From Providencia hangzhouensis (GTDB lineage Bacteria; Pseudomonadota; Gammaproteobacteria; Enterobacterales; Enterobacteriaceae), in the NCBI RefSeq assembly GCF_029193595.2, contig NZ_CP135052.1, positions 3,100,001 to 3,164,000 on the forward strand: DNA of 64,000 nucleotides, given 5' to 3'. The stretch's first letter is position 1, and the number at the start of each line of letters is the position of its first letter. This document shows, in pieces, positions 51,847 to 61,294 of this stretch. Position numbers and translations under genes: made by a program. Under the pieces are notes generated by a model, which saw nothing but the letters and a program-made list of their open reading frames with translations, did not search any database and was not told where the DNA came from.

Positions 51847-52890
51847 TTAATATTTTTCGAATAATGCCTGAATTTGCTGAGGATCTTTAGTCTGAGTTAA
51901 GGCTAACTGAAGCAATACACGCGCTTTTTGCGGGTTCAACCTTTCTGAAGCAACAAAACCATATAAGTTATCATCCACTTCGGCATTTCTTGTCGTATAA
52001 CCTGTTGGTACACGACTTGAACGAACGACAACCACGTCTTCTTTCGCTGCTTTTGCTAAAGCGTCAAATACCGCTTTATACATATTACCGTTACCCACAC
52101 CTGCGCTTACAACCCCTTCAACCCCTTCTTCTCTCAAAGCTTTCACCGGAGCCGCTGATGCATTGGCATAATTGTAAACAATGCCTACCGCAGGGAGCTT
52201 TTCGAGTTTACTGACATCGAATGCCGCTTTGTCACCACGAGGTTGCGCTGCTTGGAAATAAGTGACTTTACCATCATGAATAAAACCTTCTGCTCCACCA
52301 TTAACTGCATCAAATGCCTGTACTTCAGTGGTGCTCATTTTCATCACATTACGGCCTTGCACGACTTTATCGTTCATTGCCATCAGAACACCGCGCTCTC
52401 CAGCAGACTTATCCGTCGCTAAAACTACTGCATTATACAGGTTCAAAGGACCATCAGCGCCCAAAGCTGTTGAAGGACGCATTGCACCAACCAAGACAAT
52501 TGGCTTTTTACATTGCGTGGTTAAATCAAGGAAAAATGCCGTTTCTTCTAAAGTATCAGTACCATGAGTGATTACAAAACCATCTGTTTTATCGCAATCT
52601 TGGTTAATTTTTTTCGCGAGGCTCAGCCAGACTTGGTCATTCATATCTTGTGAGCCAATATTCACCAATTGCTCACCACTTAAATTGGCAATTTTTTTGG
52701 TTTCTGGCACTGCATTAATTAAAGCATCAATCCCTACTTTACCCGCTTGATAACTGGAAGATGTGGCTGAATCACCGCCACCTGCTATCGTTCCCCCTGT
52801 CGCCAATACTGTAATATTAGGTTGAGCGATAGCGGATACGGCAAACAGTGAAACCAATGTCGCCAAAAGCGCTTTATTTCTGTTTTTCAT
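51847..52890 (-). CDS. ansB: L-asparaginase II, periplasmic
   Basis: A 347-residue (E. coli 348) high-affinity tetrameric enzyme that hydrolyses asparagine to aspartate and ammonia. The signal peptide ends at about residue 22 (VSAIA/QPNITV). The nucleophile is Thr34 (mature Thr12) in LATGGTIAGGG, and the second active-site segment is VITHGTDTLEETAFF, with its catalytic Thr and Asp. In E. coli it is induced anaerobically by FNR and CRP; here only a weak CRP-like half-site (GGTCACA) is visible upstream. A GAAAGGAAA ribosome site is present. Confidence 0.96.
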   Translation of the reverse strand: MKNRNKALLATLVSLFAVSAIAQPNITVLATGGTIAGGGDSATSSSYQAGKVGIDALINAVPETKKIANLSGEQLVNIGSQDMNDQVWLSLAKKINQDCDKTDGFVITHGTDTLEETAFFLDLTTQCKKPIVLVGAMRPSTALGADGPLNLYNAVVLATDKSAGERGVLMAMNDKVVQGRNVMKMSTTEVQAFDAVNGGAEGFIHDGKVTYFQAAQPRGDKAAFDVSKLEKLPAVGIVYNYANASAAPVKALREEGVEGVVSAGVGNGNMYKAVFDALAKAAKEDVVVVRSSRVPTGYTTRNAEVDDNLYGFVASERLNPQKARVLLQLALTQTKDPQQIQALFEKY

Positions 52891-53084
52891 CCTATTTTCC
52901 TTTCATTAATAAACTTCAGTTATTATGTGGAATTATGCTGAATTTTATGTGACCTATACAATTATTTTAGGATAAATAATGAATTTTAAGATGATTTATC
53001 TGTGAATAAATAAAAAGCGTGAGGCTTGCGACAAAAATCCGTATCATAGGCCGTTTGAAACACTCTATTCACAAGTGACTGACA

Positions 53085-54839
53085 ATGAGCCAAACTTTTA
53101 TTCCCGGCAAAGATGCCGCTCTTGAAGATTCCATCGATGCATTTCAAACCAAATTAAAGAAATTAGGGTTTGATATTGAAGAAGCCTCTTGGTTAAACCC
53201 TGTACCCAACGTTTGGTCTGTACATATCCGCGATAAAGCGTGCCCTCTTTGCTTTACTAATGGTAAAGGAGCGAGCAAAAAAGCCGCATTAGCCTCAGCG
53301 CTTGGTGAGTATTTTGAGCGTTTATCAACGAATTACTTCTTTGCGGACTTTTACCTTGGTAAATCTATCGCTGAAGGGGATTTTGTTCATTACCCTAATG
53401 AAAAATGGTTTCCACTAACCGAAGATGATAGTTTACCTGAAGGGTTATTAGACAATCGTTTGATTAAATTTTATGACCCCGATAACGCCTTAGCCGCCAG
53501 CCAATTAATTGACTTACAATCCGGCAATGAAGAACGTGGTATCTGCGCCCTGCCATTTACCCGCCAATCAGACAATCAAACCGTATATATTCCAATGAAT
53601 ATCGTTGGCAACCTATATGTTTCCAACGGAATGTCTGCGGGAAATACCGCCAACGAAGCGCGTGTACAAGGCCTTTCCGAAGTCTTTGAACGCTTTGTTA
53701 AAAATAAAATCATTGCTGAAAGTATTAGCTTACCGGCTATCCCTGCTGACGTCATGGCTCGTTATCCTGCGGTAGTTGAAGCCGTTGAAACCTTAGAAAA
53801 AGAAGGTTTTCCAATTTTCTGTTATGACGCATCACTAGGCGGCCAATACCCTGTAATTTGTGTGGTCTTGTTCAATCCACAGAACGGGACTTGTTTTGCC
53901 TCATTTGGTGCTCATCCTGACTTTGGTGTTGCCCTTGAACGTACAGTCACCGAATTGCTACAAGGCCGTGGCTTAAAAGACCTCGATGTATTTAATGCAC
54001 CGACCTTTGATGACGAAGAAGTGGCTGAACACACAAACCTTGAAACTCACTTTATTGATTCAAGCGGTTTAATTAGCTGGGATTTATTTAAAGATGATGC
54101 CGATTATGCCTTTGCAGATTGGAGCTTTAAAGGCACAACTCAAGAAGAATTTGCAACGCTTATTAGTATTTTCAATACATTAGATGCTGAAGTCTATATT
54201 GCAGATTATAACCATTTGGGTGTCTACGCTTGCCGTATTTTAGTCCCAGGTATGTCTGATATTTACCCAGTAGAAGACTTACATATCGCCAATAACGCGA
54301 TGGGCGCTTATTTACGTGACACGATTATCAACCTACCTGATAGCCAATGGAAAAAACAAGATTATCTTGCACTTATCGAGCAATTAGATGATGACGGTTT
54401 AGATGATTTTACCCGTGTTCGTGAATTACTTGGGTTGGCTGTAGGTAAAGACAATGGGTGGAGTAACCTGCGTATTGGCGAACTAAAATCCATGTTGGCA
54501 CTGGCTGGTGGTGATCTCGAGCAAGCACTTGCTTGGGTTGAATGGACACAAGACTTCAATAGCTCGGTATTTACTGCTGAGCGTGCAAATTATTATCGTT
54601 GCTTGCAAACCCTGTTGTTGTTATCCCAAGAAGAAGAACGTGATCCTGCACAATACTACAACGCCTTTGTACGTATGTATGGTCAAGAGGCAGTAAATGC
54701 TGCATCAGCCGCTATCGCTGGGGAATCATGCTTCTATGGCTTGTGGTCTATTGACGAAGAACTTAAAGCACTTCCTGCGCATCAAGCCTTGCTGGCTGCT
54801 TATGAAAAGCTGCAAAAAGCAAAGCGTGATAATGCATAA
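53085..54839 (+). CDS. ycaO: YcaO, ribosomal S12 methylthiotransferase accessory factor
   Basis: A 584-residue (E. coli 586) YcaO-domain ATPase. The family activates amide backbones; the E. coli protein aids RimO-dependent beta-methylthiolation of ribosomal protein S12. Strongly conserved ATP/Mg segments include KGASKKAALASALGEYFERLS, GMSAGNTANEARVQGLSEVFERFV and the VALERTVTELLQGRG region. The C-terminal third is helical, TPR-like, and ends AKRDNA, without the PxPxP tail of azoline-forming YcaO enzymes. In E. coli it is next to focA; here a sugar-acid operon lies between them. Confidence 0.95.
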   Translation: MSQTFIPGKDAALEDSIDAFQTKLKKLGFDIEEASWLNPVPNVWSVHIRDKACPLCFTNGKGASKKAALASALGEYFERLSTNYFFADFYLGKSIAEGDFVHYPNEKWFPLTEDDSLPEGLLDNRLIKFYDPDNALAASQLIDLQSGNEERGICALPFTRQSDNQTVYIPMNIVGNLYVSNGMSAGNTANEARVQGLSEVFERFVKNKIIAESISLPAIPADVMARYPAVVEAVETLEKEGFPIFCYDASLGGQYPVICVVLFNPQNGTCFASFGAHPDFGVALERTVTELLQGRGLKDLDVFNAPTFDDEEVAEHTNLETHFIDSSGLISWDLFKDDADYAFADWSFKGTTQEEFATLISIFNTLDAEVYIADYNHLGVYACRILVPGMSDIYPVEDLHIANNAMGAYLRDTIINLPDSQWKKQDYLALIEQLDDDGLDDFTRVRELLGLAVGKDNGWSNLRIGELKSMLALAGGDLEQALAWVEWTQDFNSSVFTAERANYYRCLQTLLLLSQEEERDPAQYYNAFVRMYGQEAVNAASAAIAGESCFYGLWSIDEELKALPAHQALLAAYEKLQKAKRDNA

Positions 54840-54852
54840 TGTGAATTAAATC

Positions 54853-54882
54853 GTTGACGGGGAACTTGCCCCGTCAACATTT
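54853..54882. terminator. Terminator between ycaO and the sugar-acid operon
   Basis: A 10-bp perfect GC-rich stem GTTGACGGGG/CCCCGTCAAC with a 6-base loop, followed by ATTTTC on the plus strand. It lies between convergent transcripts and may serve both. Confidence 0.78.
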
Positions 54883-54906
54883 TCACAATTTATTGGTTTA
54901 TATTAA

Positions 54907-56502
54907 TTATAAATCCAATGAACGTTTCCATAATAAGAAATCAAACTGTTCTAATCGGTCCGCTTGAACCTGATAGTCACCGCTTGCCGTTTCAATCACC
55001 CGTTCAAATAACCCTTTACTAATTGTTGGTAGTGGAACCCCATCAATAATTGGCCCGCAATCATAATCAATTATGTCTGACAGACGCTCTGCAATGGCAC
55101 TATTAGTCGATATTTTTAAAACTGGCACAATCGGGTTCCCTGTAGGAGTTCCAAGTCCTGTTGAAAAAATAACCACATTACACCCCGCAGCAACAAGGCC
55201 GGTAACCGCATCAACATCATTACCCGGCGTGCAAACTAATGATAACCCGCTGTCAGGCATAGGCTCCGCATAATCACACACCGCACTAATCGGCGACGTT
55301 CCGCCTTTTTTAGCCGCTCCAGTCGATTTAATTGCATCTGTTATTAGTCCATCTGCAATATTACCGGGGCTCGGGTTATCGGCAATCGTAGTATTAAAGA
55401 AATTCGCTGTCTTTTCATAACGCTCCATCAAGTCCAAGAATTTTTTCTTATCCTCAAAAGACACGCACCGTTTCACCATGTCCCCTTCTGCACCACACAA
55501 TTCAGGGAATTCAGCTAAACCTGATGCGCCCCCCAAGGTCACTAACCAATCAGAAACTAGCCCCATCGCAGGATTACCCGAAATACCAGAAAAACCGTCA
55601 GAAGCGCCACATTTCACACCGAGTTTTAAATGAGACAACGGAACATCCACACGGGACTGTGGTTCGACAGCCTTCATGCACTCATAAGTTTGCTTCAAAG
55701 CGGTTTGCATCATTTCTTCTTCGCTATTCCATTCTTGCTGGCGGAAGTAAAGTGCAGGCTTAGCAAAATTAGGGTTACGAGCAACAAGTGACTCTTTAAA
55801 CATTTTACGCTGTGCTTTTTCGCAGCCCAAACTAAACACCGTAATACCAATCACATTAGGGTGATCTGCATAGGCAGCAAGCACATCACACATTGTCTTA
55901 CTGTCAGAAGTCGCCCCACCACAACCACTCGTGACCGTAATGCAACGCACGCCTTCTATATGTGGGAATAATTTAGGCTTTGCGGCTTCCCTTTGCTCGC
56001 CTGCGGTTAAATCTAACGCAAAGTTTTTCAAACTATTATTGGTATAACCTAATGCTTCATTTAAGGCATCAGTGAGCTTTGTTACATTGCGGTTTTCACA
56101 AAATACTAATGGAAAGATTAACCAATAGTTTGCAGTTCCCACTCGCCCATCTTCACGTATATAGCCTTTAAATGTACGTCCTTGATATACCGATACATCT
56201 GGCGCATTCCACTCATATGGCGCATCTTGCTCTAAAGAAACCGGAGCTGCATAGTGGCGAATATTATCGACTGTGATAACTTCACCTTTTGCGATTGGCT
56301 TTGTGGCTTTTCCTACTGCAGTACCATACATCGAAACAATACCATCAACGGGTATCGCTTCCATGGCGAACTTGTGTTTTGCTTTCACATCGGTCACTAG
56401 GGTCACTTCTTCACTTCCCCAGTGGTAGATATCGCCTGCTTGCAGGTCTTTCAAAGCAACAATTAGGTTGTCGCTCTCATCAATTTTGAGAATTTTTTGC
56501 AT
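54907..56502 (-). CDS. UxaA-family sugar-acid dehydratase (altronate/galactarate dehydratase-like)
   Basis: A 531-residue enzyme with an N-terminal SAF domain (about 8-90) and a C-terminal dehydratase domain. The latter shows GCGGATSDSKTM, SLGCEKAQ, KCGASDGFSGISGNPAMG, NPSPGN and the nucleotide-like loop FSTGLGTPTGNPIVP. It is closer to E. coli UxaA (D-altronate) than to GarD (galactarate) in its APGND/TPGND and STGRGTP-type segments. The family dehydrates aldonates or aldarates using Fe(II). The exact substrate is unknown. It is the last gene of a three-gene operon with an RhmT-like transporter and a DapA-family lyase, so a C5-C6 sugar acid is likely. GGAAGG precedes the start. Confidence 0.85.
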   Translation of the reverse strand: MQKILKIDESDNLIVALKDLQAGDIYHWGSEEVTLVTDVKAKHKFAMEAIPVDGIVSMYGTAVGKATKPIAKGEVITVDNIRHYAAPVSLEQDAPYEWNAPDVSVYQGRTFKGYIREDGRVGTANYWLIFPLVFCENRNVTKLTDALNEALGYTNNSLKNFALDLTAGEQREAAKPKLFPHIEGVRCITVTSGCGGATSDSKTMCDVLAAYADHPNVIGITVFSLGCEKAQRKMFKESLVARNPNFAKPALYFRQQEWNSEEEMMQTALKQTYECMKAVEPQSRVDVPLSHLKLGVKCGASDGFSGISGNPAMGLVSDWLVTLGGASGLAEFPELCGAEGDMVKRCVSFEDKKKFLDLMERYEKTANFFNTTIADNPSPGNIADGLITDAIKSTGAAKKGGTSPISAVCDYAEPMPDSGLSLVCTPGNDVDAVTGLVAAGCNVVIFSTGLGTPTGNPIVPVLKISTNSAIAERLSDIIDYDCGPIIDGVPLPTISKGLFERVIETASGDYQVQADRLEQFDFLLWKRSLDL

Positions 56503-56526
56503 GTCACACCTTCCTAAAAATTGTCA

Positions 56527-57840
56527 TTAGTTAGATGACAATGCTTTGAGTTTGTTGTTATGAGTGTTTTTTTTAAGTAATGCGATTAAAACGGCACAAC
56601 CGACGGTGATCACCGCTAATGTCACGATACCTGCGGTATTGCTATTCATAATTTTATCGACTTCCACGCGAATGATTGGTGCGAGGAATGAACAGAATGC
56701 CCCCATGGTGGTACAGAAACCAATTCCTGCTGCTAATGCAGGGCCACTTAATAACTGAGGTGGAAACGTCCAAAACACCGGTTGAACGGATAAAAAACCA
56801 ACAGCGCTTAAACATAACGCCGCAATAGCAAAAACAGGGCTCGCAAATGCTGACAATGCCAAACCTAATGCTGCGGCTAACATACACAGCACTGAGATTT
56901 CGATGCGACGAGTTGGATGGCGGTCAGCAAAACGAGGAATGTAATACACCCCGAATGCAGAACAAGCCCAAGGTATGGCAGCAACTAAGGATTGTTTAAA
57001 GCCTAAGCTTTCCCCCATTAAGGACGCAACTTGGGAAGGCAGAAAGAACATCAAACCGTATACTGAAATTTGGATCGTGCCGTAAATCAGTGCAAGGTGC
57101 CAAACTTTGATATTTTTTAGTGCAGATAATACTGATGTGGTTTCAGTTTTTGCATTTTCTTTAGCTAATTGTTCAGTTAGGGCTTTTTTCTCTTCTTCGG
57201 TTAAAAAACGGGCTTTTTCAGGGCTATCATCCAAATAAAAGAAGGCAAAAATACCAATCACAACAGCGGGAAGGCCTTCAATGACAAACATCCAGAACCA
57301 GCCCGGCCGACCTAACCAACCATGCAATTCCAGTAACGCGCCGGATAATGGCGAGCCCAGTGTCAACGCCAAAGGTACGCCTAAAACAAAGATTCCAATT
57401 ACAGACCCGCGTACATTATTGGGGAAATAAATGGAAGCTAATAATAGAATACCTGGATAAAAACCGGCTTCCCCCAACCCCAATAAGAAACGTAAAATAA
57501 TAAATTGCGTCTCATTGGTGACAAAACCTGTCATTGCAGACAGAACGCCCCAGATAACTGTCGTAATACTTAGCCATTTTTGCGCCCCTATTTTGTTTAA
57601 AATTAAGTTAGCGGGAATACCAAATAACGCATATGCCGCAAAGAAAATACCTGCACCAAAAGCAAAAGCAGAATCGGATAAACCAATGTCGACTTGCATC
57701 GCATCTTTAGCAAAACCGACATTCACACGGTCAATAAATGCAACAAAATACAAAATAAACATCAGAGGTACTAAACGTTTCCACGATTTGGCTATCGCAG
57801 AATTTAAAACAGGATTGTTATAAGCTTTCGTTGTCGCCAT
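56527..57840 (-). CDS. MFS sugar-acid:H+ symporter, ACS family, RhmT-like
   Basis: A 437-residue inner-membrane transporter with about twelve hydrophobic segments. It shows the anion:cation symporter hallmarks FIDRVNVGFAKDAM, LGLGEAGFYPGILLLASIYFP and TLGSPLSGALLELHGWLGRPGWFWMFVIEG, described in part. The closest remembered relative is E. coli YfaV/RhmT, the putative L-rhamnonate transporter, through its first half and motifs such as FLPSQVASLMG and SVQPVFWTFPPQLLSG. It lies 24 bases upstream of the dehydratase and 51 bases downstream of the lyase gene. Import of a sugar acid for this operon is a firm inference; the identity of the acid is not. Confidence 0.9.
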   Translation of the reverse strand: MATTKAYNNPVLNSAIAKSWKRLVPLMFILYFVAFIDRVNVGFAKDAMQVDIGLSDSAFAFGAGIFFAAYALFGIPANLILNKIGAQKWLSITTVIWGVLSAMTGFVTNETQFIILRFLLGLGEAGFYPGILLLASIYFPNNVRGSVIGIFVLGVPLALTLGSPLSGALLELHGWLGRPGWFWMFVIEGLPAVVIGIFAFFYLDDSPEKARFLTEEEKKALTEQLAKENAKTETTSVLSALKNIKVWHLALIYGTIQISVYGLMFFLPSQVASLMGESLGFKQSLVAAIPWACSAFGVYYIPRFADRHPTRRIEISVLCMLAAALGLALSAFASPVFAIAALCLSAVGFLSVQPVFWTFPPQLLSGPALAAGIGFCTTMGAFCSFLAPIIRVEVDKIMNSNTAGIVTLAVITVGCAVLIALLKKNTHNNKLKALSSN

Positions 57841-57891
57841 GATATTTTTCCCTGTTGGTAAGATGTTCTATTGTGTTTGATTCAGGAAAGG

Positions 57892-58785
57892 TCAGAGCGG
57901 TAAATCAGCAAGGGTTAATAACTGCTGAAGTTGCTCAATCTGTATATTGTTCAAGCCAATAAATGGCGCTGTACAATAGTCTGAATTAACCACACCTTTT
58001 AGCTGCAATGCTTTTTTAAAGGTTGGGATAAATGGTGCATTGACACCATATATAGCCATCAATTGGTCTACTCGTTGTTGGTGTTTTGCCACTAATGCTA
58101 AATCACCCTGGATAAACGCCTGCATCCACGATGCAAAAAACTGTGGAACAATATTTGAAAGCCCACCAATGCAACCATTTCCCCCCGATAAAACCACATG
58201 AGCAAAGTTATTATCGTAACCTGCATATACCTCAAAATGAGGTAAGCGGGTTTTCACCGTTTCAATCACTTGGGCGGTATGAGTCGTGTCAGGAATGGTA
58301 TCTTTCAACCCGATGATATTGGGATATTTATCCGCTAAACGTAGGCAAACATCTGGAGAGACAGAATAACCTGTTCGTTCAGGGAAGTTATAAATGAAAA
58401 TGTTAGCAGATGTTTTGGCTGCTATCGTGCTGTAAAAACGGAAAACACCTTCATCATCCAGCGGAAAATAATATGGGCTAATGATCATCACCCCATCGAT
58501 TCCTTTTTCATATGCATAGTTAGCCAATTCAACCGACTCTTGCACATCAAGGCGGCTTGCTCCTGCATAAACACGCATTTCCTCCTTTGGGTAACGACCA
58601 CATAGGTCTATTAGTGTTTTTGAGCTCTGCATATTAAGTGCAAAAAATTCCCCCGTGCTTCCCATTGTGACAAAACCGGAGACTTTGCCTTTCAATGAAT
58701 CATAAACACGTATGTTTTGTTCTATATCCACTCGACCTTTGTCATCAAAGATGGTCACTACTGGAGTGATATAACGACTTTCCAT
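57892..58785 (-). CDS. DapA-family aldolase/dehydratase (dihydrodipicolinate synthase superfamily)
   Basis: A 297-residue TIM-barrel lyase. The start at 58785 (MESRYITPVVTIFDD) is chosen because AAGGAG lies nine bases upstream; an ATG seven codons earlier overlaps that site. Family features are GSTGEFFAL (the GxxGE keto-acid carboxylate loop), the catalytic tyrosine in IYNFPERTG and the Schiff-base lysine in IIGLKDT. In sugar-acid operons such proteins cleave 2-keto-3-deoxy acids to pyruvate plus an aldehyde, or dehydrate 5-keto-4-deoxyglucarate. It is the first gene of the operon and is divergent from an IclR regulator. It is unlikely to be the lysine-pathway DapA. Confidence 0.87.
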   Translation of the reverse strand: MESRYITPVVTIFDDKGRVDIEQNIRVYDSLKGKVSGFVTMGSTGEFFALNMQSSKTLIDLCGRYPKEEMRVYAGASRLDVQESVELANYAYEKGIDGVMIISPYYFPLDDEGVFRFYSTIAAKTSANIFIYNFPERTGYSVSPDVCLRLADKYPNIIGLKDTIPDTTHTAQVIETVKTRLPHFEVYAGYDNNFAHVVLSGGNGCIGGLSNIVPQFFASWMQAFIQGDLALVAKHQQRVDQLMAIYGVNAPFIPTFKKALQLKGVVNSDYCTAPFIGLNNIQIEQLQQLLTLADLPL

Positions 58786-59130
58786 ACCGATAATCTCCTT
58801 ACTCATTACTGTTCATATATACAAACTGTATTCATAAATAAAAACAATAAACAAGAAATCATGAATTATGGATTGAGTCAAATTCATCCAATTTATATAT
58901 AAATCTCACATAATCATTTGATTAAAAAGAATTTAAAGAAAAGAAATAGCAATTAGACTGGCTAAAAAATGATTTTTTTATTACTAAATTTTGAACAGAG
59001 TCACGTCTTTATTGCGACTTGAGCCATTAACAGGTATGACCAATTTGAGATTAAACGTATTCCTGAGATGATTTACATAGTGGTATTTTAAACCTAGAAT
59101 AGCGACAAAATTAATCAGTGAGGTGGTTTA
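58786..59130. promoter_or_regulatory. Divergent control region of the sugar-acid operon and its IclR regulator
   Basis: A 345-base AT-rich gap between the lyase gene and the divergent regulator. It should hold both promoters and the IclR operator. A TGGAT...ATCCA inverted repeat (about 58869-58890) is a candidate operator but is not well supported. Confidence 0.45.
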
Positions 59131-59904
59131 ATGTCTACGGGGCACATGCCGACAATTCGGGTATTAGAAATACTGCAAGTTTTATCGGCTGAAAATACTG
59201 GGCTTTCTTTGACACAACTTTCTGATAAAACACAAATCTTAAAGGGGACTATTTATCCTATCTTAAAAACGTTGGTTGAACATCGATATATTAATTATGA
59301 TGACAATAGCCAGCTGTATTATTTAGGTATCGCCTGCTCACTCCTTTCCCGCTCATTTTTCGAAAAATCCTATTGGCTAAAAATGGTTCATCGGGAAATG
59401 GTACATATTGTTGATGAATGCAATGAAGTGTGTCAAATGGGGATTTTAGACGGTGCCGATGTACTATACATTGATAAAGTCCAATCAGCCCAAAAGGTCC
59501 AATTAATCTCTAATATTGGTACTCGTTTGCCTGCTATTTACTCGGCACTTGGTAAGGCCATGATTTTTAACTACAGTGACCAACAAATTTCCGAGCTTTA
59601 TCCTTCAGGTTTTACCCCGTTAACCCAATACAGTGTGCAAACTTTGGCTGAACTGCGCCTACAGCTTAACGCAGTTCGTGAAAATAATTATGCCGTTGAT
59701 AATAAAGAAATAAATGAAGAAACGACCTGCTATGCTGTTGCATTGCGTCAGCGGGATAAAATCATAGCTGCAATTAGTGTGTCTATCCCAACTTTCCGCA
59801 TTGATGAATCCAAAGTGAACCAAGTCATCAAAACACTTTTAGCAAGTCGTGCACGTATTGAGCAAGAATTGAACACACTCGAAGATATTGAGTTTTATAC
59901 CTAG
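59131..59904 (+). CDS. IclR-family transcriptional regulator
   Basis: A 257-residue regulator. An N-terminal winged helix-turn-helix (about 8-65, MPTIRVLEILQVLSAENTGLS and GTIYPILKTLVEHRY) is followed by the IclR effector-binding domain (about 80-250), with IDKVQSAQKVQLISNIGTRLPAIYSALGKAM, partly quoted, and the usual acidic/Cys region NEETTCYAVALR. GAGGTGG lies four bases before the ATG. Being divergent from the sugar-acid operon, it most likely controls that operon in response to the acid or its keto-deoxy product. E. coli rhm genes are also governed by an IclR-type protein. Confidence 0.92.
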   Translation: MSTGHMPTIRVLEILQVLSAENTGLSLTQLSDKTQILKGTIYPILKTLVEHRYINYDDNSQLYYLGIACSLLSRSFFEKSYWLKMVHREMVHIVDECNEVCQMGILDGADVLYIDKVQSAQKVQLISNIGTRLPAIYSALGKAMIFNYSDQQISELYPSGFTPLTQYSVQTLAELRLQLNAVRENNYAVDNKEINEETTCYAVALRQRDKIIAAISVSIPTFRIDESKVNQVIKTLLASRARIEQELNTLEDIEFYT

Positions 59905-60366
59905 CCATAACATTAAAAGCTGTTTGATTAGTTAACATATATCACTTTCATTTGTAGATTCATTTATACGAATCTTTTATTATTTACATTATTGTTAGAT
60001 AAATATTGCAGAAATACGGTTTGGTTAAGGAATATATATCGGAATCCCCCCGAATTAAATAGGGTATTATGCAAACATAAGTTAAATTATATGCCAAAAG
60101 GATCATATTCATCTTAAATAGTTAACATTTACACGTATATTTTTACTTATTTTAATGCTCAAAACTGACTTTATAAAAATTTTTAATAAATTTTAAAAAA
60201 TATTTAAACCTTATATATCAATATGATAGGTTAAAATTTAACAATTTACTAACCATTTTCACCGCTCTCTCTAGAGAGTTCATGATCCATATCAAATTTA
60301 TCAATTCACCCCTTTGTTACTATTATTGCGTGCTATAATTAATCAACTTTGTAAGAGAGTGTTGGT
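59905..60366. promoter_or_regulatory. focA-pfl upstream control region
   Basis: A 460-base AT-rich region with no gene. In E. coli the equivalent region carries several promoters with FNR, ArcA and IHF sites. Here an FNR-like site and a CTCTCTAGAGAG palindrome (60267-60278) are visible close to focA. Confidence 0.6.
60282..60295 (+). promoter_or_regulatory. Candidate FNR site before focA
   Basis: ATGAT-CCAT-ATCAA differs from the FNR consensus TTGAT-N4-ATCAA at one base. It is about 72 bases upstream of focA, consistent with anaerobic activation of the focA-pflB operon. Confidence 0.65.
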
Positions 60367-61224
60367 ATGAAAGCTGACAACCCTTTTAATTTATTGCCAC
60401 CTGCTGTAATGGCGCAAGTCGCAGATGATGCCTCTTTTTATAAGGCAAATAAACATCCTGCAATTACTTACTTGTCAGCATTCACTGCCGGTATTTTTAT
60501 CTCTATCGCGTTTGTATTCTATATCACAGCAACAACCGGGGCAGCTGAAGCGCCTTATGGTTTCACTAAACTTATTGGCGGGATTTGTTTCTCCTTAGGT
60601 CTGATGTTAGTGGTTGTATGTGGCGCAGATCTTTTCACCTCCACCGTACTCACTATCGTCTCAAAAGCCACAGGAAGAATTACTTGGGGGCAAATGTTCC
60701 GTAACTGGTTTAATGTCTATATTGGTAACTTAATTGGTGCGTTATTCTTTGTTGCACTGATTTGGTTTGCAGGACAATACACCGCAGCCAATGGTCAATG
60801 GGGGTTAAATGTATTACAAACCACCAGCCATAAATTACACCATACCTTTATTGAAGCGGTTACATTAGGAATTTTAGCAAACTTAATGGTTTGCCTTGCG
60901 GTTTGGATGAGTTACTCCGGCCGTAGTTTAACTGATAAACTGGTCGTTCTAGTGTTACCTGTCGCGATGTTCGTAGCGAGCGGTTTTGAGCATAGTATCG
61001 CAAACATGTTCATGATCCCGTTAGGCATTATGATTAAAGAGTTCGCCCCCGCTGAATATTGGTCTCAAATAAATATGTCTCCTGACCAATTTTCACACCT
61101 AACGGTTGGTAACTTTATTACAGATAACTTAATTCCAGTCACTATCGGAAATATTATTGGCGGTGCGATTTTAGTCGGCCTCATTTATTGGTTTATGCAT
61201 TTACGTAGTGGCCAAAAACATTAA
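60367..61224 (+). CDS. focA: Formate channel FocA
   Basis: A 285-residue pentameric inner-membrane channel, the same length as in E. coli, that exports formate during fermentation and imports it at low pH. The formate/nitrite family pattern is evident: KLIGGICFSLGLMLVVVCGADLFTS (described in part), the pore region NLIGALFFVAL and GILANLMVCLAVWMS. The latter carries the conserved Asn, while the pore histidine lies in SGFEHSIANMF. GAGAG precedes the ATG. It is co-transcribed with pflB, whose enzyme makes its substrate. Confidence 0.96.
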   Translation: MKADNPFNLLPPAVMAQVADDASFYKANKHPAITYLSAFTAGIFISIAFVFYITATTGAAEAPYGFTKLIGGICFSLGLMLVVVCGADLFTSTVLTIVSKATGRITWGQMFRNWFNVYIGNLIGALFFVALIWFAGQYTAANGQWGLNVLQTTSHKLHHTFIEAVTLGILANLMVCLAVWMSYSGRSLTDKLVVLVLPVAMFVASGFEHSIANMFMIPLGIMIKEFAPAEYWSQINMSPDQFSHLTVGNFITDNLIPVTIGNIIGGAILVGLIYWFMHLRSGQKH

Positions 61225-61294
61225 TAGCCACTGACACACACGAAAAGATTTATTAAGATCCCTAAAAGATCCATTGTTAAAAGGTAAAAGTATC

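Noticed and set aside
52891..53084. FNR/CRP sites of ansB
   Set aside because: Only a weak GGTCACA half-site was visible. It does not meet either consensus well enough to annotate.
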